From NCBI GenBank assembly GCA_964007475.1, contig OZ023274.1, forward strand, positions 72,861,303 to 72,925,302: a stretch of DNA of 64,000 nt. Direction: 5' to 3'. The position numbers and the translations under genes were made by a program. The notes beneath the pieces are model-generated. The model was given only the letters and a program-made list of their open reading frames with translations, made no database searches and was not told the DNA's origin. The DNA is from Hybos culiciformis (lineage: Eukaryota > Arthropoda > Insecta > Diptera > Hybotidae). Numbering within the stretch: the stretch's first letter is position 1; the number at the start of each line of letters is the position of its first letter. Of this stretch, positions 14,101-27,600 are shown one piece after another.

Positions 14101-15378
14101 TTTTTTGTTGAAACGGTGTTGGTTTTCTTTATGATTCCAAAAAAAAAAAAACCAATTTTTTTTTTGTTTAATTTTATTTTCACTTGGTGAAAAAAAAAAA
14201 AAGTACAAAAAAGTAGAGAAAAACAAGAAAATTTATGTTGTTAGCCATTTTTCTGCAAGTGGTTTAATTTTTCTTTTCATTATTCTTGTTTTATTATTTT
14301 TTTTTTTTTACTCTGTTTTTTTTTTATTCAAAAATTTAATACAAGAAAACAAAAAAAACATCAAGAAAAGAAAAACAAACTTGTGTGTGCTGGGGAAAAC
14401 AATTTTTGTTGGAAAGGGCACAGAAATATGGTGTGCAGAAGAAAAGAAGTGAAGCAATTTGAATGAAAGCATTAAAAATCAATTTGTGCTGACCTTTTTT
14501 GCCTCTCCTTTAATGATTGAATAAAAAGGAGCAGGAACAGAAAAAAAAAATACAAGAAATTTAAAAAATAAAATATAAAGTTCTTTATATCATCCTTTTG
14601 GTAAAAAAAAATAAAAAATATTTTCTATGGCACGATTTTCTTTAAAAAATTTATAAGTCTAATTTTTTTTTTGCTTCCATAAGCTGTTTTACGTCTAAAA
14701 CTCTCAATGGAGTGTATCTGTTACGTTTTAATAGTTTCATATATAGATATACAGTTTTTTTTTTTCTTGAGATAAAATAATAATAATAATATTATAATAA
14801 TAATGATGGAAAACTCTCTACAGTTCATATTATACTATACCTGAATTTGCTAGCTTGTAAATCATTTCATAAAAAAAAAAAAAAAAAAACAGAAAAAAAA
14901 TCTCTATCAGAGCAGAAATAAAGAAAAATTAGAAATATTATAGTTTATGTTGAACATGAAACATATAAGTCAAGAAAAAAATTATTATTTTTTTTTTGTG
15001 AAAAATTTTATTTTATTTTATTTTTTTTTTCTTCCACTTTTCTATGTTCATTTAAGCATAACACTAAAATATTTTATAAAAAATATTGTTTATGACCGTA
15101 TAGCAAAAAATTTTTTTTCCTTTTTTTTCAAAATATTTGAATAAAAATTCAAAATAATGATATTTGAATAAAAAGTATTAAATTATCAGTGGGATTATAT
15201 TTGTATATTTCTAAAGTTTGTTCGAACTTTGTTTGCTTGGGAAATAAAAGTGTTTTTGATTTTTTTTGAAAAATTGATAAAAATTTATATTTTCGAAAAA
15301 ATATTTTATGTAAAATATTTATGTACAAGTAGACTTGTAAAACCAAACAGTGTTAATATTTATATCATCCGTTTTGCT
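11151..15378. other. AT-rich DNA without recognisable genes
   Basis: No gene or bounded element was recognised. It holds an AAT microsatellite at 12031-12050 and a dense zone of alternating poly-A and poly-T runs at about 13970-15130. That zone gives spurious open frames rich in F and K. Confidence 0.6.
12031..12050. repeat. AAT microsatellite
   Basis: About seven consecutive AAT/ATA units, passing directly into a poly-A run. Simple sequence only. Confidence 0.8.
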
Positions 15379-15478
15379 CGGGAAATCCAGACGGCTGTAA
15401 GATTTTTATTATACCTGGTGAGCTAGCAAAACATGCGCTGTTAGTGAAAGAACCAAGCTCAAAACAAGCTCAAAATAA
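15379..15478 (+). pseudogene. Histone H2B C-terminal fragment, frame-broken pseudogene
   Basis: Three consecutive blocks spell the end of histone H2B in order. Codons at 15379-15411 read REIQTAVRFLL (H2B has REIQTAVRLLL). Codons at 15414-15437 read PGELAKHA in another frame. Codons at 15437-15478 read AVSERTKLKTSSK then TAA, matching AVSEGTKAVTKYTSSK with an internal loss. So the alpha-C helix and the true stop codon are present, but two frame changes separate the blocks and a few residues are missing. Nothing upstream of 15379 resembles the H2B histone fold, so it is a truncated fragment rather than an aged full gene. The local GC content is visibly higher than the surroundings. It could be a decayed gene copy or a fragment moved by a retroelement; a truncated SINE starts about 50 bases downstream. 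The H2B match is strong; the mode of origin is inference. Confidence 0.85.
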
Positions 15479-15529
15479 TTTCTTGATTATTTGATTAAGA
15501 ATTTAATTTTTTATTACATCACATAAATA

Positions 15530-15596
15530 AAAACAACACAAACATTTAATTCAAGAAAAATTGACACAAATTCCTTTCTGAGGTCTGAATCGAATT
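15530..15596 (-). mobile_element. Truncated tRNA-derived SINE copy
   Basis: This shares its sequence and order with the better copy at 61254-61381. Both have AACAACACAAACA, then a TTCAAG segment, then AATTGACACAAATTCC, then a degenerate B-box (complement of TTCGATTC). On the minus strand this is the B-box followed by the SINE body and tail. The tRNA-like A-box half is missing and about 12 bases are deleted in the body. It is a short, 5'-truncated and diverged copy. The pairing of two copies in one window is the evidence that this is an interspersed repeat. Confidence 0.75.
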
Positions 15597-18500
15597 GATT
15601 AATTTTAATATTCACCCAATTCACCAAATTTTTGTAGATATCCAACATAACTCGAAATTATATATAAAAATTTTTAAACGATGATATCCTTTAATTTTTT
15701 TGATGAATTCTTGGTAATTTTTTTTTTTATTTCAAATTTAAGTTGTTCTGTCATATGAAAAATAACACATATTAAAAAAATTTATTAAAAATGTTTATCG
15801 GTTTCTTTTTCAATATTTCAATATAGTTTTGACTTATTTGCACGAATGAATTTGTACATTAGAATAAATTGTATTTATTATAATATTTATGGCCTAAAGC
15901 CTTCGCCTTATAAGATTGTCAAAAATATTGGAAAAAAAAAATCAAAATTGAAAAAAACACATTATTTATACACCTACGTATATTTTATTTAGGACTCAAT
16001 CAAATCGTTTGTGATGTTATTGTTATATAGTTTAAGTTCAAGTTACTTTTGATTGCGAAGGAAAGCAAAAGTATTTTCCAAATTTTGCTCTTTTTTTTAT
16101 ACCTTTTTGATAAGCTAAAATAATTTTTTGTACTTCAGTAATGTAGTTTTTTAGTGGTAGTGTAGTGTTTTACTACCCACTGAAAAAAGCAGCTATAATT
16201 TTCGTATATATCTTACAATGTAAATATATCGAACTAAGTAATAGATTAATATATAGTAAGAACAACTCATACATGAAATTGTTGGCTCATGTAAACTATA
16301 GCGATATTCGACATAAAAAAAAACATCCATTCTAATTTCAAGGTTCGAATAGAAACAGGCACATACATATTGCCATAATTTGAGCAAATATTGCTAGAAA
16401 ATTACGAGCATTTTTAATCTTTCTGCTGCATTTTATATTCAATATCCTTCAAACTTCCCTTACGATATCCGTTTTATAAAATTACACATTATTTTCAATT
16501 TATTCAATATTAAATATAATACACATAAATATGAGTTGGTGACAACGAGTTTTTTTTTTTCTTTTTTTCTTTAAAGTTGTAGGCGTAATAAAGTTTCCAA
16601 TATATTTGGCCTTGGTATAATATATTGATACCTACTTCTATTTTTTACAATATTTTTCCTAAAGCATATATAAACCTACCCCAATAATACTTTAACTGCA
16701 TTATATCGTCATGATTTTTCTATCATTTGGTCAAAAAAAAAAATGTATATATGATGTTATGATAGTTTTTTTTCTCCAATGCTAATAGATTTTTTTTATT
16801 TTTTTTTTGACAAACATCACTAGCAGGATAAATTATTTTTCGTTGGGTCGTATTTTTTGTAAGTTTTTATAAGTTTAGCAAAAAAAAAAAAAACTTCTGA
16901 GATATATTTATTTTGAACGATAATTTAAAAAAAAAAAAAAAAGCATGTACTTTTTTTTCTTACCAACTATAATATATGCTGAATAAAAGCTTGTATTAAA
17001 AAAGTTAGACATAACATTTTTTTTTTTTTCATGTATACGGTGTGCAAAAGAAAAACGTGTGTGGCATATTTTTGTTTTAACATCGTTTTTCTCTGATCAC
17101 TTTATTTAATAAAAAAAAAAAAACTGCAATGTGCTCGCAATTAGCGTGTTATTATACTCTATATCTTCTATAGCCCTGAGGATTAAAGTACTATGAACTG
17201 TGTGCACAAAGGGTGAAAATAAAAGGAGAGAAAAAAAAACTGAAATATTGACGTTTTGGATTGTGTCAGTCAATATAAAATATAGACAATTTTTATCATA
17301 TTTGGGCTATAAACATGTAATTTTTTTTTCGGTATTCAAACTTTATATTATACATATCTACAGTGAAATACCACTCATATGAATGTATCAATTACACAAA
17401 ACATGAACGTAAATAAATTCAATAGTTACACACATCTTATACATATAACTATGTACTATGTGAACATTATATACATATTATTAATCGGTTTATACATTTT
17501 GGTAAAAAAAATTCTAGGAATTATATTTAAAATAAAATTTCTGTTACTTGTTAAGTGAAATTTTTAAATGGAAAAACATAAAGAAATTTTTATCACCCAT
17601 GGAATTTATTTAGGTTTTACAATCAGAATTTTTGTTAGCTTCAAATAGTTAAAAAAAATGTACATTGATTAATCACTTAATCGAAAAACATTTAGGAACT
17701 GAAAAATTCATAAAGCAAATAAAAATTTAACATTGTTGCAATTCTACAAGCGTCATATTTATGGATATATAAGTTTACATGTAAGAACTTATTTTTTCAC
17801 CCTTGCAGAATATCCTTAGTTTGCTTTTGAAAACTAAGCGTTCGCTAATCAAATTACTTAAGTTTAGTTTGCTGATATTGGAAGTTTCATTCTTTTTATG
17901 CCACATAAGATAGGAGAAACTGATTCCAAACAGAAACTGCAATTATTAATAGAATAAGAAAAATTTAATATTAAATTATATTATAAATTTTATTTGAAAT
18001 AAAAAAAACATTTTAGAAATATAATCTTTTGAAAACAATTTTTGATCTATTTTCTTTTAAAACATTTAATTATCGGAAACACAAAAACATTTTATTCAGA
18101 CCTCTTATTAAAAGTTCTGCATACTATTATTTAACTTAAATATTGTCAAAGAAAACAAAAAAAAACTTTGAATATACAAATAAAAATACAAATAAAAAAG
18201 TTTTCTTATCAATTTACTAAAATTATTTTCTCAATTTATTTGAATTTCACTATGAATGTTATGTAAATGTTAATAAATCAAAAGATGCCAATCTTTTTAT
18301 TTGAACAAAATAGGAAAATTTGTATCAGGCATAAGAAAAAGTTTATAATTTTTTATACATTTTTTTTTACAGACTGAGGTGCATTCAAAAAAATATGTAG
18401 ATTTCAATTTATATTTTTATTTTATTTTTTTTAATTCAATAAAACTTTTTAAAAAGTTTTTCAATTTTCTAGAAATTTCTCATATGTATAAAAATATTTT

Positions 18501-18711
18501 CTTATAATCAATTTTATTTTTTATTTTTATTTTTTATTTTTATTTTCTTCTATATAAAGTGAAAGAAGAAAAACAAAATTTATTAAACCGATTTTACATC
18601 ATATATTTATAATGTATATATATTTAGATATTTGTATAGGAAATGTCTTTGATATGCAGAAATAAAATTTTACAGAAGTTGAAAACAAAAAGTTTTTCCT
18701 TAATTTTGCTG

Positions 18712-18712
<1 letters not shown>

Positions 18713-18750
<38 letters not shown>
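18713..18750. repeat. TTA microsatellite
   Basis: An uninterrupted run of about 12 TTA units. Probably length-polymorphic. Confidence 0.9.
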
Positions 18751-18751
<1 letters not shown>

Positions 18752-21034
18752 TTCATCCGATTTTCTATAGAACTATCTATATTTTATATAAATAATTAAA
18801 TAAATTAAATTGCATAAAATTTATAATATAGTAGTAAAACATAATAGATACATAATCTAGTTATGAAGTAGTTATGAACATTGTTATAGGTAAAAAAGGA
18901 ACAACAACAACAAAAATTAGTAAATTGAAATAATTATCAATTTTATAAACATGGATAATAAATATAATATATAACATTTATGTTTTACATAATATTATGA
19001 TTGTACATATATGCTTTTATTTTATTTAATAACCTCAGGTTGTTCAATTTTATTACTTCTTTATTATTATGTAAAAATATTTAATTTAATATTGTTATTT
19101 CATTAATTAATTTTTTTTATTTTTTTTATTATCTGATTTTTGAAATATGTTTTAATATATTATTGAATAGTTTTTTTTTATGAGAAATGAAAATTATATA
19201 ATTATAATAAATTTTTTGATATTAAATATTTCATAAGAGTTTGTTATTTAGTTTTATAAATTCAATTTTGTTTAGAAATGTAGACGGAAATAAATATTAA
19301 ATAAAAATTAAAATTATATTTATATTATTATTAAATATTACTTTTACATCCAATGTTAATGATTTTATTATTTTTTTTTCGAAATATGTATTACACAGTT
19401 TTGGAGTCATTATATACATTATTATATGTAAATTTCCTGGAAATATGATTTTTTGGTTAATGACTATAAATTTAATGATTTAGGTTTATTATATTTTTTA
19501 TATTATATTGCGTAATAATGAAATTAATATTAAAATATTATAATTTTGGTAAATTATATAGTAATTTTAATTCTCTGATGATAATTATTCTTAGAAAAAT
19601 AAATTTTTAATTGAACACTCAAACTACTACAAAAATAATATTGAAATTATTTTTAAATTGTTAATTAGAAGTTAATAATTTTATTCTAAAAATAAACCTC
19701 TCTAAGTACATGGGTACTTCATTTTTCTTGCGATTTTGAATGAAAAGAAAATTTTATCTGAAGTAACTATTTCTGTATACAGAGTTGTGTATATACGCCA
19801 TAATTTAATTTGCAAAATAATATAAGTTTTTAGAATATTTTTGACTTCTACATATCTAAATGTAATCAAACTTTTATATCTGCTCAAACGACTAAAAGTT
19901 GAAATCGGAGAAAAATCATTTTAAAAAATTTGAATCTGACTTATGTTGAGTTTAGTATATTAAATTACCATTGGAAAATGATTAAATTCAATAGTTGAAA
20001 TATCTCTGAACAGCTTTTAATTATATAATATTAAGGTTTAAGATTAAACTATATACACAATTTTAGCACTGAAAAGTAGCTAAATGAGGATGAAAATCGA
20101 TTGTTTGGTGGACGAATATGAATGCAACCGACGATATCTATATCAGCTTTTTTCATCTAGTTTTATAACCATATTAGTTTCTCAGATACAAAAATTTCGA
20201 GTTACCATAAGATTCTAAGTTTTTGTATTTATGTATTAAAGGTATACCTTTGCTTTTGAACTTTCTAACAACATCTGATTTAATAAGTATTTTGATTTTT
20301 ATATTTAGTAATTTGATTTTATAAAGGTTTGAATTGAACAAAATAACAAACCTAAAACAGATGTTTTAAATAGAAAAATATACTGTGTACCTTTTTCTTT
20401 ACACTCCATTTATTTCTATGGATTTTTCTCTGAATTTTTCTTAATCCCAATTAATTTTTTGCCAAAGAAAAAAAAAAGAAAATTCCAATTTTATATACTT
20501 TAATTTTTTTGTATTTTTTTTTTTTTATCTGATATCGACCCGAATATTTAGTAAAAGTGATATTAAAACAAATGTTTAAGACACTAATACATAATTTACA
20601 AGCATTGAATTTGAAAAGGATTATGTATTCCTTTTATTTTATTTTTTTCACTTTTTTTGAAGCAAAAATGAATTTAGGTGAGACACCTAAGTTATATTTA
20701 TTCAACTTTACGATACGAAAAATCCAAAAATTTGGGCAATTTTCTTATTTTATCCAATAAATCTTTTTTAAGCAAAGACATAGCAGTAAATTTCTTAACT
20801 GTTTTAAAAAATTATTCTATGTACACATCAGATACGACAATTCTATATTAAATAATGTATAGATAAAATTATTTATTTATTTTTTTTTAACTGCGATTTT
20901 CAAAAAATGAAGCAAAAAAATAGATCGTCCTTAATTGAAAGGTACATAAAGCAAAAAAATTTTTAGATCTTCTCTGGACATATGTTTTGGACTGCTTAGT
21001 TTTGTTTATCTATTTCTTTAATAAATCTTTTTGT

Positions 21035-21130
21035 GAACCATGAGTTTATTTTGAACCATGAGTATTTACTTTGAACCATGAGTAATTAAGATTTCATTTT
21101 ACTTTATATGGTTTCATTTTACTTTATATA
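21035..21130. repeat. Two adjoining short tandem repeats
   Basis: GAACCATGAGT occurs three times, starting at 21035, 21053 and 21073, with AT-rich spacers of 7-9 bases. It is followed by two copies of TTTCATTTTACTTTATAT at about 21092-21130. The first set has more mixed base composition than the surroundings, so it is less likely to be chance. Confidence 0.65.
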
Positions 21131-23826
21131 TTATATGGTAATATTAATTTAATTTTTTTTTTGTATTTCTTCTTTAAAAAAGGGATTTAAAAATCTACAA
21201 ATCTCTAATTTTCATCAAGAGAAATTTTATCATGAGATTTTAATATGAAATTGCCTATACAAATATAACTAAAAGAGGATGTAAAATAAATATATATCTG
21301 CCTAGTTATATAAATACAAATACAAAAAAAAAAATAAGAAAAATTACATTATAATAAATAAATAAAAGTAACTTCCCATTTACATTTCGGGTTTCCGTTC
21401 CAAAGAAATATAATGTACAAATATGATAATTTCTTTTTATAAATTTATGAACATTATAAGAGGCTTAATTTTTTGAGACATTTTTTTTTTCTATGAGCAA
21501 TTTATACTATATAAGCAATTCAAATACATGTTATGTTCGGATTAATAATTTATCGGCTTAATATGTAATTGAAGCACAGTAAATTGGTTGAAAAAAAAAT
21601 TCTATAAAAACCTAGAAGCAAAAGATTATCCTACTTCAAGTTTTATTTGAAATAAAATTCAGTTCGAGTATTATTTTTGACTTTTATTTTTTTATTAATA
21701 GAAAAAAAAATATTTTGTATGTGAAATATTGTGTGACTATCAGTTACAACTTTTATTTTTTGTTGTATATTATTAAGGCGTACACATTTATTCTCATTAA
21801 TAAAAAGATTAACAGTTTTAATATGTCAAAATAATAAATTGTCAAACAGAATTAAGAACTCTCATATTTAGCAAAGTGTTACTTATTATTGTTACATCAC
21901 TGTCAATTTATGTATTCAAGGGAAGTAATTATACACTTTTATGTAGATCACGGAACGATTAATGCTGCAATTAGAAACTTGACAATATGTAATACTGATT
22001 TTTCGAAAATTGAGTTAAGAGTATCATAAATTTACTACTATCCCCATATGATAAATTTGAAAAAATCTTATTCACCTGTACCTATATATATATGTTTTAA
22101 TAATCGAAATATTTGTCTTTCCCAGTATCAGATATTTAATCTGATTTTTATAAAACGAAATAAACATTCTTAGGTATTAGGAAATTCTTGTTGACTCATT
22201 GGAGAAAAAACCCTTCTGGGGGAGAAATTCAGACAAGCAGTTTATAAATATTATGTAATATCTTTCAGAATTAATTTTTGAAAATCTGATTTTTAACATT
22301 TGATCTTTGTATAAAGAATGGGAAATGTGTACAAATTTTCTTTTAAATATTTTACAATTTTTCAAAGATAGACAATTTTGTCATCATTATTATTTTTCTG
22401 TTCATATTCATTATGTAAGTTATAATCAGAAAGAAATATGATACTTTCTTGTACTTTAAAAGTTGCATAAAATTTTCAATACATTGTAGACATAAGATAT
22501 TAGCTTGATAATAAATAAAATTAAAAGTTAGAAATTTTTCAATGTTGAAAAACATTTAGGGTTCTACTTTTGTTTTAACAGGTTTTCTCATTAATATTAA
22601 AAATGTATTATTATATTGTCTAAAAAAAAAAAAAAAATTTACATTAGTCTTGACATTGGAGGGTAAGATAAACTCCAATTCGACTTCATTATAAAGTTCT
22701 AAAAAAAATGGAACCATGGTCATCATACAATAAAATCTTTATAGAATGCACTAATATTTTTGAAACATCTTAATTTATCATTTAACAGATGTGTAGTAAA
22801 ATGTTTCTTATTCTGGGTGAACATTGACTGACCATAATTTATTGTTTATATATAAAGAATAGTTTCTGAGGAAACACTGAGAAAGCTTTGTATAAAATAA
22901 TGTTAATTATATTCATAACTTTGTAAATTTCCATCCTGAGTTTCTTTTAGTCATATACGGTCTACAGTGATTTAAAATACGACTCGAACTTCATTATTTG
23001 TTGTTGCCAGGAATCAGGATTGTATGACCCTTTTTATTTTTTTTTAATTTTCGTGAAATTGTTCTACAAAATATTAGTAACGAACGAAAATTCTTTTTTA
23101 ATACAATAATATTTAAATGTTTAATTCTCTTGTGAAAACTCTCAATATTTTATAAAAAAAAAAAAACTATTTATAAAATAAAGTGGTACAATATACACTG
23201 AGGATTTATAATACATAAATGTATTTGGAGACATTTATATTTCTTTTAAATAAAATGGTACAAATGAAATTATCTTTTTCAATATTTCCTGAATTTTAAA
23301 AAGGAAAAAAAATTTTCTTCAATAATAAGTTTTATTTTTTTTTTTATCTTTAATGTTTTTTTTTTTGTGAAATTATTTTGTACATTTTATGAAAGACCTA
23401 AAGTTAACTTGATCTAGATAGTGTAGTACCAAACAGTGAAAAAAAATAAGTTAAAAAATAATAGTAAATATTTTTCTTTTTAACTATACATTGTATATTA
23501 TTTTTATTTCTACAAAAGTATAAATGAAGGGCTTAAAAATTGTAGTTTCTTACATTAAATAAACATTAAATATTGAAAGAAAAAAGATAAATTTTTAAAA
23601 ATATATGTATATAATATATAAATTTCCTTATTTTATATCGTGTATATTTTGATTTCTTATTAGTTAGTTAGAAGAAAAAATAAATATATAATATATAAAA
23701 TAAATATTTTATATAATGACTAAAGATATAGCTTGACAGAATTTTGTATTGCTGACAACATCATTAAATATGAATTTTCAAAGGATATGGCAAATAAATG
23801 GGACATGAATTAAAAGAGAAAATGTA

Positions 23827-23853
23827 AACAACAACAACAACAACAACAGCAAC
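23827..23853. repeat. CAA microsatellite
   Basis: About eight CAA units with one CAG variant near the end. It is not inside a recognisable reading frame, so it is simple sequence rather than a poly-glutamine tract. Confidence 0.85.
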
Positions 23854-24639
23854 TTAATGAAATTAGACTGAACAAATTGACTTTAGATAAATAAAATGAA
23901 AAATTTTTGAAAAAGTAATATTGAAAGAAAATTAAATAATTTATTTTTCTCTTTTTTTAATAATTTATTTTTTAAAAAGTCATTAAATCTTTTTTTTTGG
24001 AAAAAAATATCTTAAAATTTATTATTTTTTGATTTTTAGTAATTTTTCATTAACTCGAAGAAGAAGTTTTTTTTACCTTGTTTTATAAATCTTAGTAAAA
24101 TTAATATTTGAAAATTACAAAAATTGTCTGTTACAATATTTATCTAGAAAATAATTTGTAATGAAACAAAATTATAAAATAGAAATATATATATGAAGAT
24201 GCTTTAAGATTAAATGAGGGTTTCGGGAAAACTTTAAGAAAGTTTTGTAATTTTTTTTTTAGTCACTGAAATCTTTGTCCAATAAATTTCTTTAAAGTTG
24301 TGAAAGTGCATCGCAATGACCTACCTTTTTTTTTGTGTAACAAGAAAAACTTTTTGTTCATAATTTTTCTTTGAATTTTGTATTTAGTTTTTTTTTTTTT
24401 TTGCCAAGAGGAAAGAATAAATTTTTAAAATCAATCAGTATATTATATACGTTTGTTAGTAAGCCAATTTGAACTGAACTATAAAAGCAATTTAATGTCC
24501 GATAACATTAAAGTTTCTATATTTTGTGTAAATTTAATAAAAAATAATTCCTGCAGATAGAGCATAATGTTATAAAGTATGTTAAAAGTAGTTTCTTTTT
24601 TATTTTATTTCACTAATATTATATTCACCAATTATATTT

Positions 24640-24695
24640 TCTGTGTGGTGTGTTGGTGGTTTGCAATGCTAAAGATCAAGGTTCGAATCGCGAAG
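24640..24695 (+). mobile_element. Possible tRNA-like SINE head, degenerate
   Basis: AAGGTTCGAATCG at about 24678-24690 matches the RNA polymerase III B-box (GGTTCGANNCC). A GTGTGGTGTGTTGGTGG segment lies about 35 bases upstream, where an A-box would be. The bases on either side of the B-box do not form a proper T-stem, and no acceptor stem can be drawn, so it is not a functional tRNA gene. The following sequence does not match the tail of the SINE at 61254-61381. If it is a SINE, it is a different family. An open frame of 61 codons across it is incidental. Confidence 0.4.
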
Positions 24696-27600
24696 AGAGC
24701 ATTGTTGACATTACAGAAGTTGTTCTTAAAGTTTACGGAAAATGTTCTTCTACAATATTTTTAAGGGAGATTTTTAAGGATGTTTCATAGTAATAATTTT
24801 AACAGGGGCTGCCTTTAAACTACAAGAAAAAATTAAAGGAATCTTCCGTGAATTTGAATAATTTCCGTAAAGTATACATAAAGTGAATAAGGGAAGTGAA
24901 TTGTTGAAATTTTCCGTAGTTATTATAATGAGTATTTGAAAAATAATTTAACAGTGCTCAATATCGCTAAATATCTCATTGAGAAAATATGCGTGAGAAA
25001 TTAAGATAAACAATTTGTCAATTTTCTTAATTTCATTTAAAACTTCCCATATAAGTAAAGAAGTTAAGTAAACAAATAATATTGTTTGAGCTTAAAAATT
25101 TTGATTCTGTTTTTTTTTTTTTTTTGGATTAAAATGAATTAAGTTTCAAATTATTTAGTCATAATAAAAAAAAGAAAAGTGGGTTCTATTTTTTCACTTC
25201 AAAATTGTCAGTTTTTTTTTTTTATATAATCTTTTATTTACTTCCTTGTTATTTATGTTTCTTTGTTTATTATATTTATTTAATTTATTTTAGACACAGA
25301 CTTTTCTATTGTGAAAAAAAAATTGAAAGAAAATATGTAAACAAAAAAAAAACCTTTTTTAATTCATCCCCCTAAAATGCTATAAATAGATTATAAAATT
25401 GAATTTGTTGAAGGATCTAACTTCAAAAAAAAAAACAAAAGAAAAAGAGTTTTCCGTCTGAATTTGAAAGACTAAAAATACAAATTATTATATTTTAATT
25501 TTCTGAGTTTTCTCGGTTTCTGTTTTTTTTTCGAAACCCCTCTATTAAAAAAAAATTATTTAACTTTCTTAGCAAGTGAACCGTGAGAACTTTCCTTTTT
25601 TATGGTTATTTTTTTTTTTTCTTATTTTGATGCGAGAAAAAAGTTACTCCTTTTATTTTTATTTTAAAATTCCTTTCATTTCATTTCCTGTCATATTTTT
25701 ATGTTATTGTCAAACAAAAAAAAAGGTAAAAAAAAAAAAATTTAATAATTCAAGAAAAAATATTAAAAAAGAAAATGAACAAAGAAAATTTCAAAAATCT
25801 CTTAATTTTTTTTTTTGTTATACAAATAGAAGTTTTGGAAAGCTTTTACTCAGAATTTAAAAAAAAAAAATTTTTCAAAACTTTTTATTTTTTGAATTTC
25901 CGGCATCATCGCAAAAGTATATATAGGATTGATAAAAATATATTTGTGGAATAAGTTTTATGTTTTTTAAAGAAAAAATTAACGAACTTTAGCTAAAGCC
26001 ATAAATTTCAAAATTTTCTCTATTTTAAGCTCCTTATAAATTTTTTCGATTTTTTTTTTGTTTTAACACTGTCAATTAATAATAGCAAGTTAAATTTTCT
26101 AATAATATCCGTAGTCAAAAATTTTCTTACACAATTACTTTTATACTAGAGAAAACTTATCACATTGAAAAAAAAATAATGGGAGGAAAATCAGATATAA
26201 AAGATGATAGAAGATAATACTGCGCTTCTTTCTGGCAACACAGAAATGCTTGTCTTGCATTTATTATTACGTAGACAATAATTGGCCTAAAAGGGTCCAA
26301 AATGTCCAAAAATATCATATCTAATACCTAATGCCTTGTTTTCGAAATAATTTTTAGTTTTAAAAAATGTAAAAGGCCCAATGTATTGGATTCTGTGTAT
26401 CAATTTTCATTTGGAAAAATAATTTTTGTTTATAAATACTGAATATTTTCGTAGCTAGGGCGTTTTTTTTATAAATTCCAAAAGTTTAATGTGCAAAATC
26501 TTTGTTGTCTTAAAAAATAAGACTCTTATAAAATAATAAATACATATATCAAAATATTTTCGATTTTAAGGTTAGAAAAATAGAATTTAAATAATACTGT
26601 TTTTTTTTTTTTCGAAATATTAAAATTGTAGTTAGGGCTTTTTAATAAATATACTTTAACATTCCTCAGGTTATGGAGGAGAACAACAAAATAAAAGACT
26701 TCTCCATGACAACTTGAATACTATATTAATTTCAATAGAAAATATTTTATTTATTTTTGTAAACATTTCATTGAAATTTATTTTTAACAATTTTATTATA
26801 AAATGAATATATAAACGCATGTACGAATACAAATAATAAAATGATCAATTTAAAAATTAAAACATCAAAATACTGAAAATTTCAAATATATATTTAAAAT
26901 AAAAGAACTTGACAGGCTTATCAATTATAATGAGGCTTAAATTAATATTTTGACACTGCAATAATAACATAGAAGTGTTAATGTTTTAATTGTGAACATC
27001 AACAAAAATAATAATAAATAAATGACCCGAAAGAATATAAAAAGCTTTTGCTATTTTATTTAAGTAATCAATACTTTTAAATGATTTAATTTTGCCATTA
27101 ATTATATTAAAAATCAAAGTTACTTTTCTAAATTGAATTAAATCATATATCATTAATTCAGCAAACTAACTTTATAATCTTTACATATCTTAGCTTAGTT
27201 ATAGCAAATTTCTGAAGAATAATTTTCAGAATAAAATATACTTTGTAGTAACATTCTATCTCGTTTGCATTTATTTTATAGAATTTATTATTATTTTTTG
27301 TTTGATTTGCAAATGAATAATCAGAATAGAGTGTTCTGTCGCACTTCAAAATTATACAAAAAAATAATTATGTAATGCTTGATTTTTCAACTATAAGTAT
27401 TATCAAACTCACGAATTTTTATTTTCTACAACAACGCACCCTTGAAATAAAAAGGATACTTGGCTTCGCCATTATTAATTCATTTAAGGCAAAAAAAAAA
27501 CAAAACTAAATAGAAATAAATGTTGTGTAAAAGGATGCTATGCATTATTCTTTACAAAAAAAGTGTATAACTATATACCTTTTCAAGTACCAATGCTTTT

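Larger units (their letters stand above)
15597..24639. other. AT-rich DNA without recognisable genes
   Basis: No exon, RNA gene or transposon with defined ends was recognised. The sequence contains a TTA microsatellite (18713-18750), short tandem repeats at 21035-21130 and a CAA microsatellite (23827-23853). Open frames of 60-67 codons in this stretch show no domain or periodicity suggesting protein function. Confidence 0.6.

Noticed and set aside
13963..14226. 87-codon minus-strand open frame
   Set aside because: It is made of translated poly-T and poly-A runs (F and K). No domain, and it cannot be told from chance.
16300..16360. Box-B-like AAGGTTCGAATAG
   Set aside because: No T-stem and no credible A-box; a single short match in AT-rich DNA.
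25576..25860. 94-codon plus-strand open frame
   Set aside because: Low-complexity F/K/N-rich translation of homopolymer runs.
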